Positions 52,350 through 61,630 of a DNA stretch of 64,000 nucleotides are shown here, piece after piece. The stretch's first letter is position 1, and each line of letters opens with the position of its first letter. Where the stretch lies: the NCBI RefSeq assembly GCF_042660675.1, contig NZ_JBHSUL010000009.1:51116-115115 (forward strand), in the 5' to 3' direction. The notes below the pieces were generated by a model. The model was not told where the DNA came from and ran no database searches. It was given only the letters and a program-made list of their open reading frames with translations. The translations under genes and the position numbers were made by a program. The stretch is from Marinilactibacillus sp042660675. Lineage in GTDB: Bacteria; Bacillota; Bacilli; Lactobacillales; Carnobacteriaceae_A.

Positions 52350-52385
52350 GAAACGTGTTTCCCAATCAGGAAACACGTTTCTTTT
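52350..52385 (+). terminator. Terminator after the two RpiR genes
   Basis: GAAACGTGTTTCC, 6-nt loop, GGAAACACGTTTC, then TTTTA: thirteen perfect pairs. Confidence 0.93.
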
Positions 52386-52404
52386 ATATGTAAAACGCTA
52401 ACAC

Positions 52405-52427
52405 TATAACCGCTTACACGTTATACT
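52405..52427 (+). promoter_or_regulatory. Promoter and cre site of the alpha-glucoside PTS operon
   Basis: TATACT -10 at 52422-52427. The minus strand of 52405-52418 reads TGTAAGCGGTTATA, 13 of 14 matches to the cre consensus TGWAANCGNTNWCA, just upstream of the -10, so CcpA repression is likely. No clear -35. Confidence 0.6.
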
Positions 52428-52506
52428 ACTCGTAACAAAGGTCATTCTTATTCATTTTCGAACTAAACTGAAAAAGAATGAAAAAAATCGTATTGGAGGA
52501 AAACTA

Positions 52507-54120
52507 ATGAAAGACAAATTGATGAATGGGATGCAGCGCTTTGCAAAAGCGATGTTCATCCCCGTATTGATCTTACCAATTGCAGGTTTACTGATTGCGA
52601 TTGGGAATCTCTTTACAAACGCACAGTTAATTGAAACATTTCCGTTTCTAGATAATCCAATCACAATGGGATTCGGAACTGTCTTATCAGGGTCTTTGGT
52701 CTCTATCTTGACAAACCTTGGACTAATTTTCTGTGTGGGGATTGCAACAGGTCTAGCAGATAAGAAGAAAGCAGAAGCTGGATTTACAGCACTACTAGGC
52801 TTCTTGGTTTTCATTTATGCGATGAATAACTTTTTACTCTTCAATGAACTGCTTGTCGATCCTGAAGCATTAAGAGGTTCTGGACAAGCAATGGTATTAG
52901 GTGTTCAAGTACTGGATATGGGCGTCTTTTTAGGTATTATCCTCGGTGTTGTGACGGCTATTATTCACAATATGTTCGCTGATAAAGAATTTGACAACGC
53001 CTTTCAAATATACGGTGGATCAAGATTCGTATTTATTGTTCTCATTCCTATTGTAGTTATATTTGCTATTTTAATGAGTTACGTTTGGCCAGTTATTCAA
53101 TCAGGTATTGACTCTACTGGTACATTTATCAATCAAACCGGAAACTTTGGTTTGTTCTTATACGGTACACTTGAACGATTACTCATTCCAACTGGATTGC
53201 ACCACTTGATTTACACACCTTTCTTATATACATCACTTGGTGGTGTCGCTGAAATTGGTGGCGAAGTTTTTGAAGGTGCTCGTAATATTTACTTTGCTGA
53301 GATGGCTGATCCATCTATCCGTGTTCTATCTGAAAGTGTCATCTGGGATGCTCGTGGGATCTCAAAAATGTTTGGTCTAGTCGGTGCTTGTTTGGCTATG
53401 TATCACACAGCTAAACCTGAAAACAAAGCGAAAGCAAAAGCGATTTTAATTCCAGCAGTCTTTACTTCATTTATTGCTGGCGTAACAGAGCCGATTGAAT
53501 TCTCTTTTATGTTTATCGCCCCTGCTCTATTCGTTATTCACTCTGTTTTAAGTGGTTTGAGTATGGTAACACTGAATTTATTGAATGTTAGAGCCATCGG
53601 ACCAAACGGTTTTATCGATTTCCTTTTATACAATTTACCACTCGGTATCGAACGTACGAGATGGCCACTATTCATTCTTGTTGGTGTCCTCTACTTTGTT
53701 CTGTATTACTTGCTTTTCCGGTTCTTAATCACGAAATTCAATTTCCGGACGATTGGACGAGAAGAAGCTACGCAAGAAACTAAACTCTATTCCAAAAAAG
53801 AGTATCAAACAGCTAAATCGGGTGCAGTGGTTAATGCGGTTGTCGGAGACAGAGAAACCGAAAAAGAATCTGGTTCAGCTCCGTTGATTGTTCAAGCACT
53901 CGGTGGACCAGATAATATTGATACCATCACAAACTGTTATACCCGACTAAGGCTCACTCTGAAAGATCCAGGATTAGTGGATGAACAAACGCTACGTGCT
54001 GATACAGGTGCAAGTGGTGTCATTGTAAAAGATCATAATGTACAAGTCGTATACGGCTTACAAGTGAATAGCGTCCGCAGGTCAGTTGAACAGTACCTTG
54101 GTCGTGACCCAGAAGAATAA
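52507..54120 (+). CDS. PTS alpha-glucoside (maltose-type) transporter EIICB
   Basis: 537 residues. An EIIC domain of the glucose superfamily (~1-425; LPIAGLLIAIGNLF, FITSFIAGVTEPIEF-type SFIAGVTEPIEFSFMF, GPNGFIDFLLYNLP) precedes EIIB (~455-535) with the phosphorylated Cys in TITNCYTRLRLTLKDPG. There is no EIIA domain. Close to the MalX/GlvC/AglA class. GGAGG precedes the ATG. It is cotranscribed with the GH4 enzyme; EIIA must come from elsewhere, perhaps BglP. Confidence 0.92.
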   Translation: MKDKLMNGMQRFAKAMFIPVLILPIAGLLIAIGNLFTNAQLIETFPFLDNPITMGFGTVLSGSLVSILTNLGLIFCVGIATGLADKKKAEAGFTALLGFLVFIYAMNNFLLFNELLVDPEALRGSGQAMVLGVQVLDMGVFLGIILGVVTAIIHNMFADKEFDNAFQIYGGSRFVFIVLIPIVVIFAILMSYVWPVIQSGIDSTGTFINQTGNFGLFLYGTLERLLIPTGLHHLIYTPFLYTSLGGVAEIGGEVFEGARNIYFAEMADPSIRVLSESVIWDARGISKMFGLVGACLAMYHTAKPENKAKAKAILIPAVFTSFIAGVTEPIEFSFMFIAPALFVIHSVLSGLSMVTLNLLNVRAIGPNGFIDFLLYNLPLGIERTRWPLFILVGVLYFVLYYLLFRFLITKFNFRTIGREEATQETKLYSKKEYQTAKSGAVVNAVVGDRETEKESGSAPLIVQALGGPDNIDTITNCYTRLRLTLKDPGLVDEQTLRADTGASGVIVKDHNVQVVYGLQVNSVRRSVEQYLGRDPEE

Positions 54121-54149
54121 AAATAAAACTCATGGAGGAGAAAAATAAA

Positions 54150-55478
54150 ATGGATAAAAAGTTTTCAGTCGTTATTGCCGGTGGAGGAAGCACGTTTACA
54201 CCCGGAATCGTTCGTATGTTATTAGAAAATTTGGATCGTTTCCCGTTACGTACATTGAAATTGTACGATAATGATGAGGAAAGACAAGCAACCTTAGGAA
54301 AAGCTCTTGCTATTTTGATGAAGGAACAAGCGCCAGATATAGATTTCTCTTTCACAACAGACCCAGAAGAAGCCTTCACAGATGTTGATTTCTGTATGGC
54401 ACACATTCGGGTCGGGAAATACGCAATGCGTGAACAAGATGAAAAAATCCCTTTAAATCATGGCGTTATCGGGCAAGAAACCTGTGGTCCTGGTGGTATT
54501 GCTTACGGCTTGAGAAGTATCGGTGGAATGATTGAATTGATTGATCTGATGGAACAATATTCTCCCGACTGCTGGATGCTGAACTACTCAAACCCTGCAG
54601 CGATTGTAGCAGAAGCGTGTCGTGTGATGCGCCCTGATTCAAAAGTCTTGAACATTTGTGATATGCCCGTTGGAACACTGAGAAGAATGTCCCAAATCGT
54701 TGGTAAAACACCAGACGAACTAGAAGTACGTTACTTTGGATTAAACCACTTTGGCTGGTGGACAAGTATCAAAGATAAAAGTGGTCATGAATATCTTGAT
54801 CAAATCCGCGAGTACGTAGCTGAAAATGGCTATCTAACATCTGTAGAAGTAGAAACACAACATACAGATCCAAGTTGGCAACAAACGCACAAAAAAGCAA
54901 AAGACCTGCTCGCTGTTAATCCAAGATATTTACCGAATACCTATCTGAAATACTATCTTTATCCAGATGATGAAGTGAGTCACTCTGACTGTTCTTACAC
55001 ACGTGCTAACGAAGTCATGAATGGCCGTGAAAAAGAAGTGTTTGATGCAGCGCGCACGATCACTGAAAAAGGAACAGCTGCTGGTGATGAGTTCCATATC
55101 GATAGCCATGCCTCTTTTATTGTTGACCTTGCTCGTGCCATTGCATTCAACACACATGAAAGAATGTTGATGATTGTTGAAAATAACGGCGCTATCGCTA
55201 ACTTCCCAGATGACGCTATGGTAGAAGTGCCTTGTCTTGTTGGCGTAGATGGACCAGAGCCACTTGCACAAGGTAAGATTCCTGAGTTTGAAAAAACGTT
55301 GATGTATCAACAAGTTACTGTAGAAAAAATGGTTGTTGAAGCCTATATAGAAGGCAGCTATTTAAAACTATGGCAAGCTCTGACTTTATCTAAAACCGTT
55401 CCAAGTGCGGGCGTTGCAAAAGCCTTACTCGATGACTTGATTGAAGCAAATAAAGGCTTCTGGCCAGAATTAACCTAA
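54150..55478 (+). CDS. 6-phospho-alpha-glucosidase, GH4
   Basis: NAD- and Mn-dependent hydrolysis of maltose-6-phosphate and related phospho-alpha-glucosides. ATG 54150 after GGAGGAG gives 442 residues, usual for GlvA/MalH. FSVVIAGGGSTFTPG binds NAD, ETCGPGGIAYGLRS is the active-site loop. The metal ligands are the Cys of NICDMPVG and the His of LNHFGWW. A longer in-frame start (54132) has no ribosome site. Thirty nt after the EIICB gene. Confidence 0.94.
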   Translation: MDKKFSVVIAGGGSTFTPGIVRMLLENLDRFPLRTLKLYDNDEERQATLGKALAILMKEQAPDIDFSFTTDPEEAFTDVDFCMAHIRVGKYAMREQDEKIPLNHGVIGQETCGPGGIAYGLRSIGGMIELIDLMEQYSPDCWMLNYSNPAAIVAEACRVMRPDSKVLNICDMPVGTLRRMSQIVGKTPDELEVRYFGLNHFGWWTSIKDKSGHEYLDQIREYVAENGYLTSVEVETQHTDPSWQQTHKKAKDLLAVNPRYLPNTYLKYYLYPDDEVSHSDCSYTRANEVMNGREKEVFDAARTITEKGTAAGDEFHIDSHASFIVDLARAIAFNTHERMLMIVENNGAIANFPDDAMVEVPCLVGVDGPEPLAQGKIPEFEKTLMYQQVTVEKMVVEAYIEGSYLKLWQALTLSKTVPSAGVAKALLDDLIEANKGFWPELT

Positions 55479-55496
55479 TTTATCTGTAGCAAACGA

Positions 55497-55550
55497 AAAG
55501 ACCCTGTACTTACTAAGCAACGAAGCTTAGTGAGCCGCAGGGTCCTTTTT
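55497..55550. terminator. Bidirectional terminator between the GH4 and deaminase genes
   Basis: GACCCTG / CAGGGTC outer stem with inner CTAAGC / GCTTAG, flanked by AAAA and TTTTT. It lies between convergent stops at 55478 and 55556. Confidence 0.9.
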
Positions 55551-55555
55551 ATGCC

Positions 55556-56872
55556 TTAAAGACGATCTTTAGCGCTAACAGTAAAATTCTCCATATGTTC
55601 AAAAAGATTTTGACGTAATGTATGCAGATTATGTTCATTCAAATGTTTATCTTTGATCTTTCTCTTTCCATGAATAAAGACGTCCTGAACATTACTTGCA
55701 TTCGCTGAGTAAACTAATGCCGCATAGGGATCGAATATCGGAAACATATTAACGGATTGTGTTTCCACTAATACGATATCTGCTTTTTTACCAGTTTCCA
55801 GTGACCCAACCTTGTTTTGTAACCCTAATACTTTCGCCCCACCTATCGTAGCGAGTTCTACGATCTCGGATGCTGGAAAGGCACCCCTATCTTTCAGATT
55901 CGTTTTATGGAAATTCGCAAACAGCTTCATTTGAGTAAACAAGTCAAGGGTATTTCCACTGCTTGGACCATCTGTCCCTAAACCAACGGGTATCCCTTGT
56001 TCCAGTAAATCTTTTACTCTCGCTACACCTTTTGCTGATTTCGTATTTGCCCCGATGCAATGCGCAACACTTATTTTATGATTCTTCAGTAACTCAATGT
56101 CTTTGTCGTTCAAATGAATACAATGAGCCGCTATGAGTCGGTTGGTTAATGCACCAATACTAGAGAGAAACTCAACAGGGGTCTGATCAAAAGTATTCTG
56201 GAAGTACTCCTGCTCATAGTCCATTTCTGAAACATGCATCGTAATCGGTACTTGATACATTTCAGACAGTTTAACCGCTTCTTGCAAGGCTTCTGGACTA
56301 TTCGTATTTGGTGCATGTGGTGCAATGGCTGGTGTGATCAATTCATGGTTTAACCACTTCGGAATGAACGAGCGTGCATAATCAAGTCCGCCATGTGCAG
56401 TCGTTGTATCACAAGTCGGAAAATCAATCACGGTCTCTCCTAAAATAGCACGCGAGCCCATTTCTTCGGTTGCTTGCGCTATCGCGTCTTCAAAATAATA
56501 CATATCCATAAAAGTTGTAACACCAGCCAATTGCATTTCTGCAATCGCGTACTTTCCACTATGATAGGCTAATTCTGCGGTCATACAATCCTTTTCTAAA
56601 GGAAAAAGGAAGCGGCGCAACCGGTCCGGATAATCATCTCCTAATGACCGAAAAGGAATCATCCCGACATGTGTATGCGTATTAATCATCCCTGGCATAG
56701 CAATCGCCTGATGACCATCGATGACTTCTGTACCCTCTATTTCTTTGGGAAGATGTTCCATACTCCCAACAGAAGAAATGTCACTATCTTCTATTAAAAT
56801 ATAACCTTTGGGATATTCCCTTTTTTCTATATCCATCGTTAACACATGCACATTTTTAATGAGTGTTTTCAT
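55556..56872 (-). CDS. Amidohydrolase of the MtaD/SsnA class (aminopurine-type deaminase)
   Basis: 438 residues, cytoplasmic. Metal and catalytic motifs of the TRZ/ATZ-MtaD group: GMINTHTHVGM, HVSEMDYEQ, AAHCIHLND, GLGTDGPSSGNTLD. The family deaminates S-adenosylhomocysteine, methylthioadenosine, adenosine or guanine; substrate cannot be set here. Its ATG overlaps the adenine-deaminase-like gene by 4 nt, so both probably act on related compounds. No ribosome site problem is seen because translation is coupled. Confidence 0.87.
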   Translation of the reverse strand: MKTLIKNVHVLTMDIEKREYPKGYILIEDSDISSVGSMEHLPKEIEGTEVIDGHQAIAMPGMINTHTHVGMIPFRSLGDDYPDRLRRFLFPLEKDCMTAELAYHSGKYAIAEMQLAGVTTFMDMYYFEDAIAQATEEMGSRAILGETVIDFPTCDTTTAHGGLDYARSFIPKWLNHELITPAIAPHAPNTNSPEALQEAVKLSEMYQVPITMHVSEMDYEQEYFQNTFDQTPVEFLSSIGALTNRLIAAHCIHLNDKDIELLKNHKISVAHCIGANTKSAKGVARVKDLLEQGIPVGLGTDGPSSGNTLDLFTQMKLFANFHKTNLKDRGAFPASEIVELATIGGAKVLGLQNKVGSLETGKKADIVLVETQSVNMFPIFDPYAALVYSANASNVQDVFIHGKRKIKDKHLNEHNLHTLRQNLFEHMENFTVSAKDRL

Positions 56873-58587
56873 TTAATCTCCTCAATCAGTGGAATTTGGT
56901 CTTGCGTACGAACATCAAACATGCCTTGATCCGTTATTTTCAAGACTGGTGAAACTGGTAAAGACAACGTAGAAAAAGACATAATTTCATTTGTATTAAT
57001 GTATCCTAAATTTTTCATCGCTTGACGCACTTCTTTGAGCTGTTTACCTGTCTTTTCAATTGGGGCATCTGTAATGATGCCTCCAATAGGAAGCGGACAA
57101 CACCCAGTCAACTCTCCTTCTCTAGTCACGACGTATCCACCCTGCATTTCCAGCACTTTGTGTTGTGCCTTTAAGATATCCATTGCGGACGTGCCCATCA
57201 CCATTAAGTTATGATGATCATGTGCCCACGTTGTTGCGATGGCACCTTTTTCAGTTAAGGTATTTTCTACTAAACCAAAAGCAATCGCTCCATTTTTACC
57301 GTAACGTTCCATAACTAGAATCAATGCTAATCCACTCGATTCCCAATCCAGTATTCCATCTCGAACCGGCACCATTCGCTGAACGTGTTCTGTAAAGGTT
57401 CCTTTTTCTTGAATGCGCATCACATTACATAGTGCTTTTTCGCCCTCAACTTTAATGATTAAATCTTCAGCTTCTAGCTTTTCACACTCAATGGATTGAT
57501 AGAAATGAGCTGGAAAAACTGGTTTCGTTTCTGGATAATCAAAAGCATCCCCTTTTTGATGCTTCAGCTGCCCATCTTTGTATACTTCTGAAATGGTTAG
57601 TTTGTTTAAATCATCCAGCAAGATAAAATCAGCCTTCAATCCAGCTGCAATAGCGCCTCTGTCTTGAAACCTCATTCTTCTAGCAGGTGTATACGTACTG
57701 ATATAAATCGCTTGTTCAACCGACATTCCGCAGTCCATTGCCAGTTTAATATTTGTATTTAAATGCCCTTCTAACAAATCATCCACAATGATATCGTCTG
57801 TTACCAAAGCAATATATTCATAAAAACTATATTTTTTGATTATATCAATATTTTCTTTGTTGATCGATTTTCTCTGCAACTCAATGAACATCCCGCTACT
57901 GATTTTTTCATAAATCGATTCTGGCGTTTGCTGAGTATGATCCGCTGTAATACCCGCAAATTGAAATTTAGCTAAATCCATCCCTGTCACCCGTGGGACG
58001 TGTCCTTCAATCGGCATGAAAGGATCCACTTGCTTCGTTTCTTTTAAAATTTGGCGAATGAGGGAATCTGGTTCACTGACAATGCCTTTAAAGTTCATGG
58101 CTTCTCCTAATGCAATGATTCGTGGAGAAGCCAATAGCTCCCGAACTTCATTCAAGCCGATTGTTCCACCCGTTGTTTCCAATACATTCGTTGTGGACGG
58201 CACTGATGAGGGGATGGCATAAAAGATATCCATCTCCGTTTTTTCATCCATAAAGGATTGGATACCTTCCATACCAAAGACGTTTGCGATCTCATGCGCA
58301 TCCGCTACAATTGTTGTAACCCCATGTGCCAAGCCCGCTTTCGAAAAGATAGAAGGTGGCATCATAGAACTTTCAATATGCATATGAATGTCTATCAGCC
58401 CTGGAATCATGTATTTCCCTTTAGCATCTATCACTTGCTTGGCTGTTAGACCCTCTAAATCTTTTTGACCGATATAAAAGAACTTTCCCTCTAAAATACC
58501 GACAGTTTTCTGTTCAAATATTTTCAAAAAAGTGTTGTAAACTTGTGCATGTTTAACGATCAAATCGATTTCCATTTCATCGGTCAC
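56869..58587 (-). CDS. Adenine-deaminase-family amidohydrolase, divergent active site
   Basis: 572 residues, normal for Ade. The N-terminal metal site IPGLIDIHMHIESSMM and VADAHEIANVFG are canonical. Further on, the usual SDHE-type segment of adenine deaminases reads GITADHTQQTPESIYEK, and the usual REGS-type segment reads IELQRKSI. The late catalytic DD reads LVTDDIIVDD. TTWAHDHHNLMVMG and the C-terminal Cys pair (TGCCPLPIGG) fit the family. The family deaminates adenine or, in some members, 6-substituted purines. Downstream of the ABC operon beyond a hairpin. Confidence 0.85.
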   Translation of the reverse strand: MTDEMEIDLIVKHAQVYNTFLKIFEQKTVGILEGKFFYIGQKDLEGLTAKQVIDAKGKYMIPGLIDIHMHIESSMMPPSIFSKAGLAHGVTTIVADAHEIANVFGMEGIQSFMDEKTEMDIFYAIPSSVPSTTNVLETTGGTIGLNEVRELLASPRIIALGEAMNFKGIVSEPDSLIRQILKETKQVDPFMPIEGHVPRVTGMDLAKFQFAGITADHTQQTPESIYEKISSGMFIELQRKSINKENIDIIKKYSFYEYIALVTDDIIVDDLLEGHLNTNIKLAMDCGMSVEQAIYISTYTPARRMRFQDRGAIAAGLKADFILLDDLNKLTISEVYKDGQLKHQKGDAFDYPETKPVFPAHFYQSIECEKLEAEDLIIKVEGEKALCNVMRIQEKGTFTEHVQRMVPVRDGILDWESSGLALILVMERYGKNGAIAFGLVENTLTEKGAIATTWAHDHHNLMVMGTSAMDILKAQHKVLEMQGGYVVTREGELTGCCPLPIGGIITDAPIEKTGKQLKEVRQAMKNLGYINTNEIMSFSTLSLPVSPVLKITDQGMFDVRTQDQIPLIEEIK

Positions 58588-58622
58588 TCCTATATAGGTA
58601 TTCTAACGACTATCCGTAAAAC

Positions 58623-58657
58623 AAAAAAGGATGGAACAAATGTCCCAGCCTTTTTTG
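58623..58657 (-). terminator. Terminator between the binding-protein and deaminase genes
   Basis: AAAAAAGGCTGGGACA and TGTTCCATCCTTTTTT arms on the minus strand, 10 nt after the binding-protein stop. It has an internal mismatch, and no promoter is obvious in the 36 nt before the deaminase, so read-through is expected. Confidence 0.8.
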
Positions 58658-58666
58658 AAGTTAAAT

Positions 58667-59716
58667 TTATTGATTGATGGTTCTATTCCATTGATTGATC
58701 CAGTCTTCTAGGTGAGCATTTACAAACGTATAATCAATCGGCTGAGTACGTTCTGCAATGTCTCCGTATGTTTTGTCTGCAGCTACTTCTTCGCTCAGCT
58801 CAACATTTGCATTCGTTGGTGCTTCATTCAGAGATTCCGCTGTCACTTGTTGCAATTCTTCACTGATTCTCCAGTTGATAAATTCATACGCTAAATCTTT
58901 GTTTTCAGAATTTACATTTACATTAACGGTGTTGAAATTCCCATAAGTTCCTGATTCTGGAACGACATACTGAACATCTGAATTCGCTCCTGAAATAATC
59001 GGTACAGCGAAATCACCAATTACAGCAGCCACAACTTCACCAGATTGGAACATATTGACTAAGTCAGAAGATTTACTATACGTTTTAACGATGTTAGGAG
59101 ATAATTCTTCTATTCCTTCAAGTGCCGCTTCACCGTCATCTTCTTGTATATCCACACCTTTATAATCACTCGCTACATGGAGCATTGCTGGGCCAAAAGT
59201 TGTTGCAACGTCCGGTACAGAAATTTTACCTTCTAGAGATGGATCCCATAAGTCTGACCATTCTTCAATCTTCATTCCTGCAGCCTCTTCATTATAAATA
59301 ATTCCGATACTGTTCACTGTATAAGCCGGGCCCGAACCATCTGCTGAAAGTTCTTTTGCGCTAGTGATCAAGTTATCCATATTAGGTACTTTTGTCGCAT
59401 CCAACTCTTCAAACAGACCTTCTTCAAATCCTTTTGCAGCATTGGATTGAGAAATATCTAGGATATCCACCGTAGTATTGCCATTGCTCGCAAATTTTGT
59501 ATAGCGCTCTGAACTTGTTCCCGTTTCCGTAACGATGTCAACGTTATGCTCTTCTTCAAAAGGTGCGAAGATATCTTCTTCCATGACGTCTTCACTCAAT
59601 CCAAACGTCGAAATCACTAGTTCTTGCTTGTTTTCACCTGTTGCATTATTACCACAAGCAGCCAAAACCGCTGTACTCATCAATGATAATCCTAATAATT
59701 GAATTTTCTTATTCAT
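58667..59716 (-). CDS. PotD-like ABC transporter binding lipoprotein (substrate unknown)
   Basis: 349 residues. Lipobox VLAAC with Cys ~21. SBP_bac family 6/8 fold: STFGLSEDVMEEDIFAPFEEE, GLFEELDATKVPNMDNL, YTVNSIGIIYNEE, EEWSDLWDPSLEGKISVPD. The overall shape is that of polyamine-type binding proteins, but the PurR-box promoter and downstream purine deaminases argue for a purine-related ligand (inference). GGGG ribosome site; 33 nt after the ATPase gene. Confidence 0.85.
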   Translation of the reverse strand: MNKKIQLLGLSLMSTAVLAACGNNATGENKQELVISTFGLSEDVMEEDIFAPFEEEHNVDIVTETGTSSERYTKFASNGNTTVDILDISQSNAAKGFEEGLFEELDATKVPNMDNLITSAKELSADGSGPAYTVNSIGIIYNEEAAGMKIEEWSDLWDPSLEGKISVPDVATTFGPAMLHVASDYKGVDIQEDDGEAALEGIEELSPNIVKTYSKSSDLVNMFQSGEVVAAVIGDFAVPIISGANSDVQYVVPESGTYGNFNTVNVNVNSENKDLAYEFINWRISEELQQVTAESLNEAPTNANVELSEEVAADKTYGDIAERTQPIDYTFVNAHLEDWINQWNRTINQ

Positions 59717-59749
59717 TTAAATATCCCCTTTTATCGTTTAATAGTGTGG

Positions 59750-60790
59750 TCAAACCAAAATCAGTTTTTCTTCTGGTATATAAAGGCATACCTGATCTCC
59801 TGGTGCATAAGCAGTTGAATGGCTATCTTGTACGAGTATTTTTCCAAGCGGTGTTTCGACTTCATATTGGTAACTTTTTCCTAAAAACGTGCGTACTTTC
59901 ACTTCACCAGGAAGTGTGTTTACCGTTTGTTCTGACTGTTCTTCAAGAAGTGTAATATCTTCCGGTCGAATCGTGCCCACTTTTTTTGCAGATTCCCAAG
60001 CACGTTTAGTCTTGAACAGACTTCCATCTGATGCTGCGTAGGTCTGATCATCAACAAGCGTCAGATCAAAAAAGTTTTCGAACCCGATAAAGCGTGCTAC
60101 GAATTCTGTTTTAGGATAATTGTAAATCACTTCCGGTGAGTCAAATTGTTCGATAATACCTTGGTTCATAACCGCTACTTTATCAGAGATAGAAAAACAT
60201 TCTTCCTGATCATGGGTGACAAATACAGACGTGATCCCTAGGCGTTGCTGAATTTTTTTGATTTCCAAGCGCATATTGATTCTTAATTTTGCATCCAAAT
60301 TACTAAGTGGTTCATCCAGTAAAAGTAATTTCGGTTCAATGACCAATGCTCGAGCTAAGGCAACACGCTGACGTTGACCGCCCGAAAGTTGTTTAGGATA
60401 ACGATCTGCAAAGTCCGCAAGCCCCGTCACTTCTAACATTTCCATAACTTTTTTATGGATGGTATCTTTCGGTTCTTTCCGTAATTTCAAGCCAAATCCT
60501 ACATTTTCTTTGATTGTTAAATGCGGAAATAACGCGTAACTTTGAAACACCATTCCAAAATTCCTTTTATGCACGGGTACTTTTGTAAGGTTCGCCCCTT
60601 CTACCTTAAATGCTCCGTCATTTGGTTCAATCAAGCCTGCTATGACACGCAACGTTGTTGTCTTTCCACACCCTGATGGTCCTAATAATGAAACTAACTG
60701 TCCTTCTTCAATAGATAAATTCAAGTCTTTTAATATATTATTTTTCCCGTCGTAAGAAACGCGAATATCTTCTAGGTCAACGAATGACAT
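59750..60790 (-). CDS. PotA-like ABC transporter ATP-binding protein
   Basis: 346 residues. Walker A LLGPSGCGKTTTLR, signature QLSGGQRQRVALARALV, Walker B KLLLLDEPLSNLDAKLR, H-loop VFVTHDQEE. A C-terminal TOBE-type regulatory domain (~240-346; VGTIRPEDITLLE) is typical of the Pot/Fbp/Ugp class. 60 nt after the permease gene in the same operon. Confidence 0.93.
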   Translation of the reverse strand: MSFVDLEDIRVSYDGKNNILKDLNLSIEEGQLVSLLGPSGCGKTTTLRVIAGLIEPNDGAFKVEGANLTKVPVHKRNFGMVFQSYALFPHLTIKENVGFGLKLRKEPKDTIHKKVMEMLEVTGLADFADRYPKQLSGGQRQRVALARALVIEPKLLLLDEPLSNLDAKLRINMRLEIKKIQQRLGITSVFVTHDQEECFSISDKVAVMNQGIIEQFDSPEVIYNYPKTEFVARFIGFENFFDLTLVDDQTYAASDGSLFKTKRAWESAKKVGTIRPEDITLLEEQSEQTVNTLPGEVKVRTFLGKSYQYEVETPLGKILVQDSHSTAYAPGDQVCLYIPEEKLILV

Positions 60791-60850
60791 ACCTTTCTAC
60801 TTCCTCCTTCAACTTCTAAAACAAACAATCATAAATCCAGTCGTTTAACT

Positions 60851-61630
60851 TTAAGCCACACTCGCTAGCCCTAGTGTTTTCTCAATTAAATACATCAGTA
60901 CAATCGTTCCTAACATCAAAAGCACAGACAGTGCAGAAACTGTTGGGTCGTAATTATATTCAATATAATTCATTAATGTCGTTGGTAGAGTGGATACCCC
61001 TGGTCCAGATAAAAATTGAGAAACAGGAATGTTATTAAATGAATTGATAAATGCGAGCATAAAGGAAGCAAAGATTCCTGATGTGATGTTCGGTAGTACG
61101 ATGCGTATAAAAGCTTTAACTTTCGTGCATCCAAGCGTCCAGGCAACTTCTTCAATAGAAAAATCCAATTGCTCCAGACTAGACCCGACAACTCGTATGA
61201 CGTACGGTAAGCTGATCAGGAAGTGCCCCAGTAGTAATCCTTGATAGATCGGAAGATTCAGTTGAACTACAATAAATTGAAACAAGGCATATCCGACGAC
61301 AACTCCCGGAATCACAGTAGGCGATAGGAAGAAACTTTTTAACCACGCTGTTTTTGGTGTTCGGTAACGCGCCAACGCGTAAGCCGCAGGAACTCCAACT
61401 GCTAGCGCCAATATTGTCGCAAGAAATGAAATTTGTAGACTCAAGAAAAAGCTGTCGATAAACGAACTAATTTCAAACACTTTTTTGAACCATTCAAAAG
61501 TGAAGCCTTCTATTGGAAATTGTATACTTGGATTTTCGCCAAAAGCCGTCACCGTAACAATAATTAAGGGCAAACAGAGAAATACAAAAACGAGTAAGAC
61601 AAAAATCGATAAACCTCTTTGTTTACGCAT
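60851..61630 (-). CDS. PotC-like ABC transporter permease
   Basis: ATG 61630 with GAGGTGAGG upstream gives 259 residues and six spans. The EAA loop is EEVAWTLGCTKVKAFIRIVLPNI (core Ala-x-Leu-Gly-Cys). GVPAAYALARYRTP and FNNIPVSQFLSGPGVSTLP are typical of the PotC subfamily. It overlaps the other permease gene by 8 nt. Confidence 0.92.
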   Translation of the reverse strand: MRKQRGLSIFVLLVFVFLCLPLIIVTVTAFGENPSIQFPIEGFTFEWFKKVFEISSFIDSFFLSLQISFLATILALAVGVPAAYALARYRTPKTAWLKSFFLSPTVIPGVVVGYALFQFIVVQLNLPIYQGLLLGHFLISLPYVIRVVGSSLEQLDFSIEEVAWTLGCTKVKAFIRIVLPNITSGIFASFMLAFINSFNNIPVSQFLSGPGVSTLPTTLMNYIEYNYDPTVSALSVLLMLGTIVLMYLIEKTLGLASVA

